Assembly (NCBI GenBank): GCA_964650975.1
Contig: CAZYWA010000452.1
Coordinates: 1 to 6,640 of the forward strand
Source of the DNA: CAZYWA01 sp964650975 [NCBI: uncultured bacterium]
GTDB taxonomy: Bacteria > JADJOY01
Reading direction: 5' to 3'
Length of the DNA: 6,640 nucleotides
Position 1 is the stretch's first letter; every line of letters starts with the position of its first letter. Below the pieces are notes generated by a model that saw only the letters and a program-made list of their open reading frames with translations, ran no database searches and was not told where the DNA came from. Position numbers and translations under genes: made by a program. Below are positions 1 to 5,118 of this stretch, in pieces.

Positions 1-1859
1 AAGTCCGGCGCGCCGAGGAGCCGCGAGCCGTCACCGCCGCCGTTCGGGTCGTAGGGGCTTGATCGCCAGAAGTAGTTGCTGGCGGGGCGGATCTTCATCG
101 GGATCGGCTGCACGGTGAGGAGCTCGTCGTTGCGGCCGACGTAGCCCAGCACGTCGAGGTGGGTGCCGTCGTCGGCGGTGCACGATCCGGAGGCGATCTC
201 GGCGTCGTCGCAGTTGGTGCGGCCGACTTCCCAGAAGGGCGGATCCGGAAAGTCGCGCAGCGTGGTGAGGCCGCGCGCCAGCGAGTCGCCGTCGGGGCGC
301 TTGCCGAGCGGGCGGAACGCGGCGGCGTCGGCCATGCCGGCCGAGTAGGTGAAGTCGTAAAGGGTCTGCGCTTGCTCGATGGGCTGTTGGTCGGCCGGTT
401 GCGCGTAGAGCTTCCAGTGCAGGCCGGTGATCATCTGCGAGCGGGTGGTCTCGTCGGTGATGTAGCGCTGCGCTTCGATCATGCCCTGGAAGGCCATGTT
501 GACGGAGCTGTAGTTGGTCTGCGTTCCGAAGTACACACCGAGCTGGTTCGCCGCGACGATGTAGCCGAAGCGGCGCTCGCCGATGAGCTTGTCGTAGAGG
601 TAGCTGGTGAGATCCGGATCGTGCGACGCCTGCACCAGGGAGCTGATGATCCCCAAGTCCATCGTCGCGTACATGCCTTCCTTGATCGGGAAGTCCTGCG
701 GCAGGCAGTAGAGGTCGAAGCAGTGCTCGTTCAGGAACGCGTTCAAGGTGTGGCGGCCGTCGGCGTCCTGGATCTCGAGGTCGTAGCCGTCCGCCTGCAC
801 GGTCGACATCATCTTGCCGACCGCCTTGGCGTCGTCGGCCATGCGTGATCGCTGCGCGTCGCCGAACGTGGCGTCGCCTTCCATCACTTCGGCGAGTGCG
901 CCGAACGCGCCCGCCCAGCCGACGAGCATGTCGCGGCTGCACGAGTCGGTCCACACGTAGTTGGGATAGAGGCCGCCCGAGTTGTCGGCGCGGGTGGTGC
1001 CGTTGTTCTTCTCGGGGGGCAGCGGGTTGCCGTTTTCGTCGAAGAGCGGCGTCGTGACCGCGCCGGCGCCGTCGCCGGGAACGTCGGTGCGCGCGAAGCC
1101 GCGCGCGATGACGCCGGGTACGCCGGTGATCGCCACCGAGAGATGGAGCGCGTCGAGATCGGCGTCGAGGTGCTGGCGTGCGCGCAGCACCTCGTCGGCG
1201 GGGTAGCCCTCGTCGCGGAGCACGCCGTAGCGATAGGCGTCGGCGGCGATGCCCACGCCGGCGTAGAGACCGGCCACCGACTGCCAGCCGCTCACGGTGT
1301 CGGCCGGCGACTTGCCCGCGAACGCGGCGAAGTCCCACCCGTCGGTGTCCTGCACGAAGGCGCGGATCAGCTCGCGATCGGCGGTGCGGTCGAGCGACAC
1401 CGCGACGTCCTGGTTGAGACCGGTCGACCACGCGTTGATGGCGTGGAACTGGCGATCGAACTTGCGCGCTTTCGCTTCCAGCGCCGCGTCGTAGCCGTAC
1501 TCGTTCGGGCCGGGCAGCATCGAGCCGCGGCACGCGGCGTCGCCGCTCGTCACCACGAACGAATCGGGGCTCGACTTCGATTCACCGAGCACCACCACGC
1601 GGATCGTCGCCGTGACCGCGCCCTCGGGGACGATGACGTCGATCGCGGTCTGCGACCAGCCGTGGACCTCGGTGGCCGGGATGTCGCCGAAGAACACCTG
1701 GTTCGCGTCCTGGGTGAACCCGAAGTCGCTGCCGAGGATCCGCACCGGCAGGCCCACGCAGCCCTGCGGCGGGTCGATCGAGTCGATGGTGTGGCAGCCG
1801 GCCAGCACGGCCACCAGCGTGGCCAGGGCGAGGAAACGGCGATCTGCGCCTGATTTCAT
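1..1859 (-). CDS. Exported lipoprotein, IPT/TIG domain plus large helical domain (3' end outside window)
   Basis: The gene reads from an ATG at 1859 down to base 3 without a stop, giving 619 residues and running off the left edge. Residues 1-22 form a lipoprotein signal: charged start, hydrophobic core and a lipobox ending L19-A20-G21-C22, so the mature protein is probably anchored by Cys22. Residues 25-104 look like one IPT/TIG immunoglobulin-like domain (PPQGCVG start, RILGSDFG, VFFGD, IDVIVPEG, FVVT end). The rest, about 120-619, is rich in predicted helices with motifs such as GLYAGVGIAADAYR (197-210), VWTDSCSRDMLVGW (302-315) and RPASNYFWRSSPYD (591-604). I infer an alpha/alpha-toroid-like fold; no catalytic residues are certain. 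Cysteine pairs at 380/385 and 550/560 fit an exported, disulfide-containing protein. The RPASNYFWRSSPYD segment feels C-terminal for this kind of protein, so little may be missing. Codon third positions are strongly G/C. Function is unrecognised; a carbohydrate-active role is only a guess. Confidence 0.85.
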   Translation of the reverse strand, partial: MKSGADRRFLALATLVAVLAGCHTIDSIDPPQGCVGLPVRILGSDFGFTQDANQVFFGDIPATEVHGWSQTAIDVIVPEGAVTATIRVVVLGESKSSPDSFVVTSGDAACRGSMLPGPNEYGYDAALEAKARKFDRQFHAINAWSTGLNQDVAVSLDRTADRELIRAFVQDTDGWDFAAFAGKSPADTVSGWQSVAGLYAGVGIAADAYRYGVLRDEGYPADEVLRARQHLDADLDALHLSVAITGVPGVIARGFARTDVPGDGAGAVTTPLFDENGNPLPPEKNNGTTRADNSGGLYPNYVWTDSCSRDMLVGWAGAFGALAEVMEGDATFGDAQRSRMADDAKAVGKMMSTVQADGYDLEIQDADGRHTLNAFLNEHCFDLYCLPQDFPIKEGMYATMDLGIISSLVQASHDPDLTSYLYDKLIGERRFGYIVAANQLGVYFGTQTNYSSVNMAFQGMIEAQRYITDETTRSQMITGLHWKLYAQPADQQPIEQAQTLYDFTYSAGMADAAAFRPLGKRPDGDSLARGLTTLRDFPDPPFWEVGRTNCDDAEIASGSCTADDGTHLDVLGYVGRNDELLTVQPIPMKIRPASNYFWRSSPYDPNGGGDGSRLLGAPD

Positions 1860-1997
1860 GAACGGTCCCGTGTGGAAGCGAGCGAGAACGGAGGCTCGAT
1901 TGTCCCACTCGTGCGCGCTCGCTCGCAACGGGACGAGCGCCGAGCGGGCGACGCGATCCACGGCCCAGCGCTGGTCGTGCTAGATAGCGGGACAGTC
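1860..1997. promoter_or_regulatory. Divergent intergenic spacer between two exported-protein genes
   Basis: This 138-bp gap lies between the divergent starts of the lipoprotein gene (minus) and the FG-GAP gene (plus), so it should hold both promoters. I see no convincing -35/-10 pair, operator or strong Shine-Dalgarno site on either side. The plus-strand start has only a weak AGCGGG about 8 nt upstream, and the minus-strand start only a CGGGA. The plus-strand reading frame stays open through part of this spacer, but that stretch reads as arginine-rich non-coding sequence. Confidence 0.45.
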
Positions 1998-2912
1998 ATG
2001 TTGCCGCGCACTCTCGTCGCGTTGCTGGCGGCGGCCGTCCTGGCGCTCGCCGTGGCCGGTAAGACGCTGGCCGCCGCGCCCTACTCGGTGCGGTTCGGAT
2101 CGGTCGCCGACACCTGGCTCGCCGCGGACTTCGACGGCGATCGCCGCGTCGATCCGGTGGTGTGGTCGCCGGGTCCGGCGGGTCAGGCGAAATTCACGAT
2201 CCTGCGCAGCAGCGACGCCGCCGAGCAGGTGATCGTGTTCGGCCAGAACGGCGACGATCCATCGGTGATCGGCGACTACGACGGCGACGGCCAGGCCGAC
2301 GCCGCGGTTTATCGCGCGGGCGCGAGCGGAGAGCCGTCGCACTGGATCTACCGGCCGTCGAGCGGCGGCAACGACGTGGACGTGGAGTGGGGCGAATCCG
2401 ACGATTTTCCGGTGCCGGGAGACTTCGACGGCGACGGCAAGATGGACTTCGCGGTGCAGCGCGATCACGCAGGCCCGCCGTGCGCGCCCACCGGCCCGCC
2501 GCAGAACATCACCCCCACGGCCGACTTTCACATCCGCTTCTCGGGCGGCGCACCCGACGCGACCATCGCCTGCCTGGGGCTCTCCACCGACATGATCGTG
2601 CCCGGCGATTACGACGGCGACGGCCTCACCGACATCGCCATCGTGCGCGCCGTATCGAATTCACTCACGTGGACGGTGCGCCGTTCGAGCGACCTGGCGA
2701 TCCAGGTGGGCACCTTCGGCAACCAGACGGTCGATATCCTCGCCCCGGCCGACTACGACGGCGACGGCCGCGTCGACCTGGCGACGTGGCGCGCGAGCGC
2801 CGTGCCGGGTGCCAGCGCCTTCCTGGTGCACCCCTCCTCGGGCCCGCCCAACTCGAGCTTTCCGCTAGGACAACCGGGCGACTATCCGCTCGCCAGCTCG
2901 AACATCCATTGA
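1998..2912 (+). CDS. Secreted FG-GAP/VCBS repeat beta-propeller protein
   Basis: The product has 304 residues. Residues 1-27 are a signal peptide (MLPRT, then a long Leu/Ala/Val core ending LAAA), so the mature protein is exported. Five calcium-type loops of the form D-[FY]-D-G-D-x-x-x-D occur at residues 44-52, 93-101, 142-150, 204-212 and 252-260. Spacing is 48-49 residues except 62 between loops three and four, where an insertion carries Cys162; Cys192 could pair with it. The chain ends in GDYPLASSNIH, the opening of a sixth unit that stops before its loop, which may close the propeller with the N-terminal VRFG strand. FG-GAP repeats form beta-propeller blades that bind calcium and often mediate adhesion or ligand binding; no enzymatic motif is present. 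The frame is open back to 1872, but ATG 1998 places the signal peptide at the very N-terminus and is preferred. The gene converges on the P-domain gene. Ligand and role are unknown. Confidence 0.9.
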   Translation: MLPRTLVALLAAAVLALAVAGKTLAAAPYSVRFGSVADTWLAADFDGDRRVDPVVWSPGPAGQAKFTILRSSDAAEQVIVFGQNGDDPSVIGDYDGDGQADAAVYRAGASGEPSHWIYRPSSGGNDVDVEWGESDDFPVPGDFDGDGKMDFAVQRDHAGPPCAPTGPPQNITPTADFHIRFSGGAPDATIACLGLSTDMIVPGDYDGDGLTDIAIVRAVSNSLTWTVRRSSDLAIQVGTFGNQTVDILAPADYDGDGRVDLATWRASAVPGASAFLVHPSSGPPNSSFPLGQPGDYPLASSNIH

Positions 2913-2925
2913 GCTGGATCTCTCA

Positions 2926-3022
2926 GGGGGCTGTTCCAGCCCCCCGCCCCGAAAAAAGTGCGATTTTTTCGGGGCCCCACCCCCGAGTCGGCTCGCTTTG
3001 CTCGCCGCGCGCCTCTCGGCGC
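2926..3022 (+). repeat. Structured intergenic repeat, copy 1
   Basis: This element starts 13 nt after the FG-GAP gene's stop. Hairpin A (2926-2944) has an 8-bp stem, GGGGGCTG paired with CAGCCCCC, around loop TTC. Hairpin B (2946-2975) has a perfect 12-bp stem, GCCCCGAAAAAA paired with TTTTTTCGGGGC, around a 6-nt loop. A linker (2976-3013) follows, containing CGAGTCGGCTCG. A small stem C pairs GCGCC (3009-3013) with GGCGC (3018-3022) around TCTC. Positions 2926-3013 align without gaps to 4916-5003 with 10 differences in 88; every stem difference is compensated. Neither strand shows a U-tract after a hairpin, so it is not a textbook intrinsic terminator, though it sits between convergent genes where one would be useful. 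Orientation is given relative to the upstream gene. Confidence 0.85.
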
Positions 3023-3042
3023 TGGCACGAGACCCTCGCGAG

Positions 3043-3090
3043 CAGTCGGTTCGGGGGTGACGGTGAGTGGAAGCGTCCCCGAACCGACTG
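3043..3090. repeat. 14-bp perfect inverted repeat near convergent gene ends
   Basis: CAGTCGGTTCGGGG at 3043-3056 is exactly complementary in reverse to CCCCGAACCGACTG at 3077-3090, with a 20-nt spacer. Two G-T pairs and one G-C pair can extend the stem inward, and CCTCG (3034-3038) with CGAGG (3092-3096) can add an outer stem after a small bulge. It lies 25 bp beyond the P-domain gene's stop and just past repeat copy 1, and repeat copy 2 has no equivalent sequence. It may end or protect the minus-strand transcript, but there is no T-run in either direction. Confidence 0.75.
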
Positions 3091-3115
3091 ACGAGGACCC
3101 TCCTCCGCCCTGGGG

Positions 3116-3940
3116 TCACGGAGCGTACGCGGTCCAGGAGGTGAGGTCGCCGGACTCGAAGCCGTCGCGAAACACCAGTGTCGAGGGTGGCACGTTCGCG
3201 AGCCAGGTCTCGGCTCCGCCCGGGGCGTTCCTCACCACCACGTAGTCGGAGACGCCGTCGCCGTCGAAGTCGAAAGGGGCGGCCGCACGAGGAGTGTCGC
3301 CGAGGGTCAGCGAGGCGGCGGCCACGGCTCCCGATTCGCCCGCGCAGTAGTCGCGGATGCGAAGCGTCCAGGTGCCGGTCAGCTGCCCTGCGGAAAGCGG
3401 CGTCAGGGACGCGACCATCGAGGTCACCGCGCCGCCGCCGGGCAACTCGCCAGCCGAGGAGGTGCGGTAGCCGCCCGGGGGGACCGAATCGTCGGACGCC
3501 ACCGCCGCGGCGGTGGCCCACCAGTCTCCCGGTACGCCGTCGCTGAACGAATACTCTCCGGCCAAGTTCCCTCGGTCGCCGGGGTCGCCGGGAGCGGTCG
3601 CTCCGGTGCGGCTGAAGATCACGTGAGACGCGACACCGGCCGGCGAGAAGAGCACCACCTCGAGATCGCCGGTGTTGGTGTGCGGCGGGTCGAAGGTCAC
3701 GTTGAGCCGCGCGTAGGTGAGCGGTGCGCCGAGGCCGGACACCTGGAAGGTCACGTCGAGGCTCGCACCAGGAGCCGCGCAGCCCGTCGTGCCGTGGGGG
3801 ATGGGGCCCAGGTTGCCGCCGCTGAACGTGGTGACCGTGAATGCGCTGGCGCTCCGCGCCGCGAGGGTCAGCCAGAGCGTGGCTGCTCCGAGCGCGCGCG
3901 ATCGCGTGTTCCCGGTCGATCGTGCCGAACGTCGTCTCAC
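3116..3940 (-). CDS. Secreted P-domain-like protein with one FG-GAP motif and DGFESGD tail
   Basis: The product has 274 residues from a GTG start at 3940. Residues 1-33 are a signal peptide with an Arg-rich start, hydrophobic segment 16-28 and a probable cut after ASA (31-33). Residues about 57-213 resemble the proprotein convertase P (Homo B) domain: LNVTF (79-83), GDLEVVLFSPAG (91-102), GDWW (138-141) and GTWTLRIRDY (189-198). In known proteins this beta-sandwich stabilises subtilisin-like proteases, but it also occurs alone in many secreted bacterial proteins. No protease catalytic domain is present. One FG-GAP loop, DFDGDGVSD (224-232), follows with VVVRN, then the extreme C-terminal FRDGFESGDLTSWT (257-270). 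That tail is a recurrent ending in exported proteins of several bacterial groups, as I recall. The Shine-Dalgarno is weak (GAGACG), so the start is less certain than the reading frame. The gene is convergent with the FG-GAP gene and divergent from the DUF3634-like gene. Adhesion or accessory binding is a guess. Confidence 0.85.
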   Translation of the reverse strand: MRRRSARSTGNTRSRALGAATLWLTLAARSASAFTVTTFSGGNLGPIPHGTTGCAAPGASLDVTFQVSGLGAPLTYARLNVTFDPPHTNTGDLEVVLFSPAGVASHVIFSRTGATAPGDPGDRGNLAGEYSFSDGVPGDWWATAAAVASDDSVPPGGYRTSSAGELPGGGAVTSMVASLTPLSAGQLTGTWTLRIRDYCAGESGAVAAASLTLGDTPRAAAPFDFDGDGVSDYVVVRNAPGGAETWLANVPPSTLVFRDGFESGDLTSWTAYAP

Positions 3941-4111
3941 GTGAATGCGTCTCGATGCGTGCGGGTGCGAATGGCTCGCGCACCAGAGGGTACTCGCGCC
4001 ACGGCACTGCTTGGAAGCTCATCCTCGAATCGAGGAGGTTGGGGGGAGCGCAGCTCTCCGGTCGCTCTCGCGACGTACGGGAGGGCGTGCTACACGACGG
4101 TGGAGGTGACC
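3941..4111. promoter_or_regulatory. Divergent intergenic spacer with both promoters expected
   Basis: This 171-bp gap separates the divergent starts of the P-domain gene (minus) and the DUF3634-like gene (plus). Both promoters should lie here, but I cannot identify a convincing -35/-10 pair. The only clear signal is the ribosome binding site at its right end. The plus-strand frame is open through the gap, but the predicted residues are low-complexity and unlike the protein that follows. Confidence 0.45.
4102..4109 (+). promoter_or_regulatory. Strong Shine-Dalgarno site fixing the start of the DUF3634-like gene
   Basis: GGAGGTGA is a near-complete complement of the 16S rRNA 3' end. Its GGAGG core lies 5 nt upstream of ATG 4112. 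It decides the start, because the same frame is open for about 160 codons upstream. It is the best ribosome binding site in the window. The start codon itself sits inside the 10-bp palindrome GACCATGGTC (4108-4117). Confidence 0.85.
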
Positions 4112-4501
4112 ATGGTCCAACTCGGTGTGCTGCTGGCGATCGGCGCGGTGGTGTGGTTTCTCGCCGAGCGGGCCAACGAGCTGTTCGCGATATCGGTGCG
4201 CGACGGCCGGGCGATGGTGGTGCGCGGCCGAGTGCCGCCGGCGCTGCTCGAGGATCTGGCGATGGTGGTGGGCGAGGCCAAGGTGGCGCGCGGATCGATC
4301 CGCGCGCTGCGAGCGGCCGAGCACGCGCGGCTCGCGATGCGCGGCATCGACGACGGCCCGGCGCAGCGGTTGCGGAACATCTTCGGCATTCATCCGCTGC
4401 GGCAGCTCTCGGCGGCGCCGCTCGCCGCCGATCGCAACCTGGGACAGATCCTGGGGATCGCGTGGCTGGCGTGGTTCCTGTCCGATCTCACGCGCCGCTG
4501 A
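4112..4501 (+). CDS. Small membrane-anchored protein, DUF3634-like
   Basis: The product has 129 residues. Residues 2-18 are a hydrophobic segment that should anchor it in the inner membrane, followed by the hallmark RANELFAISVRDGR (20-33), VVRGRVP (36-42) and, further on, QRLRNIFGIHPL (85-96). From memory this order matches DUF3634, a small family of unknown function in proteobacteria. A second hydrophobic stretch at 110-123 before a positively charged end (DLTRR) may be another membrane or amphipathic helix. The middle, about 43-84, is Ala/Arg-rich and probably helical. The ATG is chosen from the strong GGAGGTGA just upstream. The gene lies 147 bp upstream of another small plus-strand gene and could share a transcript with it. 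No enzymatic residues are recognisable and function is unknown. The family assignment needs a profile search. Confidence 0.8.
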   Translation: MVQLGVLLAIGAVVWFLAERANELFAISVRDGRAMVVRGRVPPALLEDLAMVVGEAKVARGSIRALRAAEHARLAMRGIDDGPAQRLRNIFGIHPLRQLSAAPLAADRNLGQILGIAWLAWFLSDLTRR

Positions 4502-4544
4502 GCGCTCGTCGATCGAGTCGTCTGTGAGCCGCAGTAATCCCGAT

Positions 4545-4638
4545 GATCGTCCGGCAACGGGTTGGCATGCGTCGACCGCCGCGGGAGGACGGTTCGGGCC
4601 CGGGCCCGGGCCGGGTACGCTCGGGGAGACGGACGATC
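4545..4638. repeat. 9-bp inverted repeat enclosing a 16-bp G/C palindrome
   Basis: GATCGTCCG (4545-4553) and CGGACGATC (4630-4638) are exact reverse complements. Between them, GGCCCGGGCCCGGGCC (4597-4612) is a perfect 16-bp palindrome made only of G and C. The region is the spacer between the DUF3634-like gene and the 84-residue gene, and the right arm ends 10 nt before the latter's ATG. It could fold as a long stem-loop or act as a binding site. In DNA this GC-rich, short palindromes also arise by chance, so the functional claim is weak. Confidence 0.5.
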
Positions 4639-4648
4639 GAGCCATCGA

Positions 4649-4903
4649 ATGGACCCGTCGGTGACCCCTTGGGAGCTGGTGCGCGTCGAGGCGTACGCGG
4701 GCTCGCGCGCGGCCGAGGAGCCACGCGCGCTCTACGTCGGCGGCGAGCGCAAGCCGATCGCCGAGATCGTCGACCGGTGGCTGGGCAGCAGCGTCCTTCC
4801 CGGCGAGTCGCCCCAGGATTACTTCCGAGTCCGCACCGCGGACGGCGAGGTCCACCTGCTCCGCTACAGCCGGATCTTCTGCGCCTGGGCGCGACGGCGA
4901 TAG
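4649..4903 (+). CDS. Small conserved-looking protein of unknown function (84 aa)
   Basis: The product has 84 residues with no signal peptide or membrane segment, so it is probably cytoplasmic. The sequence alternates short strands: VRVEAYAGSRAAEEPRAL (11-28), IAEIVDRWLG (37-46), DYFRVRTADGEVHLLRYS (57-74). From memory this pattern (VEAYAG at the start, DRW in the middle, YFRVRT..G..HLLR at the end) matches small uncharacterised proteins of about 80 residues in delta-type proteobacteria, perhaps a small beta-barrel. I know no function. Start choice is uncertain: ATG 4649 has no good Shine-Dalgarno, and GTG 4661 (residue 5) is an alternative that would still keep the core. Codon bias matches the neighbouring genes. 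It ends 11 nt before repeat copy 2 and lies 215 bp upstream of mgtE on the same strand. Confidence 0.65.
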   Translation: MDPSVTPWELVRVEAYAGSRAAEEPRALYVGGERKPIAEIVDRWLGSSVLPGESPQDYFRVRTADGEVHLLRYSRIFCAWARRR

Positions 4904-4914
4904 CGTGTTTTCCC

Positions 4915-5012
4915 GGGGGGCTTTTCAAGCCCCCCGCCCCAAAAAAGGCGCGGCTTTTTTGGGGCCCCACCCCCGAGCCGGCTCGCTGTGCTCGCCGCGC
5001 GCCTGCGGCGCG
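4915..5012 (+). repeat. Structured intergenic repeat, copy 2
   Basis: This element starts 11 nt after the stop of the 84-residue gene. Hairpin A (4915-4935) has a 9-bp stem, GGGGGGCTT with AAGCCCCCC, and loop TTC. Hairpin B (4936-4965) has a perfect 12-bp stem, GCCCCAAAAAAG with CTTTTTTGGGGC, around a 6-nt loop. The linker (4966-5003) differs from copy 1 at two bases and holds the 12-bp palindrome CGAGCCGGCTCG (4974-4985). Stem C pairs CGCGCC (4998-5003) with GGCGCG (5007-5012) around TGC. Compared with copy 1, one pair in hairpin A and two in hairpin B are swapped on both sides. It lies in the leader region of mgtE, but copy 1 has no link to magnesium transport, so an mgtE-specific role is unlikely. 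Confidence 0.85.
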
Positions 5013-5038
5013 GGCTGTTTCAACAGTCCTCGCGCCGC
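5005..5038. repeat. Hairpin at the distal end of repeat copy 2
   Basis: GCGGCGCG (5005-5012) pairs with CGCGCCGC (5031-5038), with an inner stem CTGT (5015-5018) and ACAG (5023-5026) around a 4-nt loop; a small CT bulge separates the stems. Its left arm overlaps the right arm of stem C in copy 2, so the two folds exclude each other. Copy 1 has no equivalent sequence. It lies 80 bp upstream of the mgtE start. Confidence 0.6.
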
Positions 5039-5118
5039 CTACCTCTCGAGCGCTTTGCTGTTCGCCGCAGGACTGCGTAACGACACCCTGATAGGCTGGC
5101 GCGCGGTGAGCGACAGCC

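Noticed and set aside
31-1533. Long arginine-rich open frames over the lipoprotein gene on both strands (for example a 500-codon frame on the minus strand)
   Set aside because: They are out-of-frame readings of a high-GC gene: very Arg-rich and without domain motifs. The frame starting at 1859 gives a lipobox, an IPT domain and coherent protein sequence.
1872-1997. N-terminal extension of the FG-GAP gene from an upstream ATG
   Set aside because: The 42 extra residues are charged and low-quality and would bury the signal peptide internally.
2926-2975. Hairpins A and B as ordinary rho-independent terminators
   Set aside because: No T-run follows either hairpin on either strand; the T6 run is inside the stem of hairpin B. 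A non-standard termination role remains possible.
1978-4096. Shared TGCTA sequence upstream of two plus-strand starts (1978 and 4090) as an extended -10 element
   Set aside because: There is no matching -35, and the implied transcription starts would be too close to the start codons, removing the ribosome binding site in the second case.
3623-4111. Upstream extension of the DUF3634-like gene
   Set aside because: It overlaps the P-domain gene on the other strand, reads as Arg-rich sequence, and a strong ribosome binding site marks ATG 4112.
4562-4579. A sigma-54-like promoter (TTGGCAT...) before the 84-residue gene
   Set aside because: The -12 GC is not at the required spacing.
4904-5118. 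A magnesium-sensing riboswitch (M-box type) upstream of mgtE
   Set aside because: I cannot see the conserved M-box core, and the main structure present is a repeat also found far from any magnesium gene.
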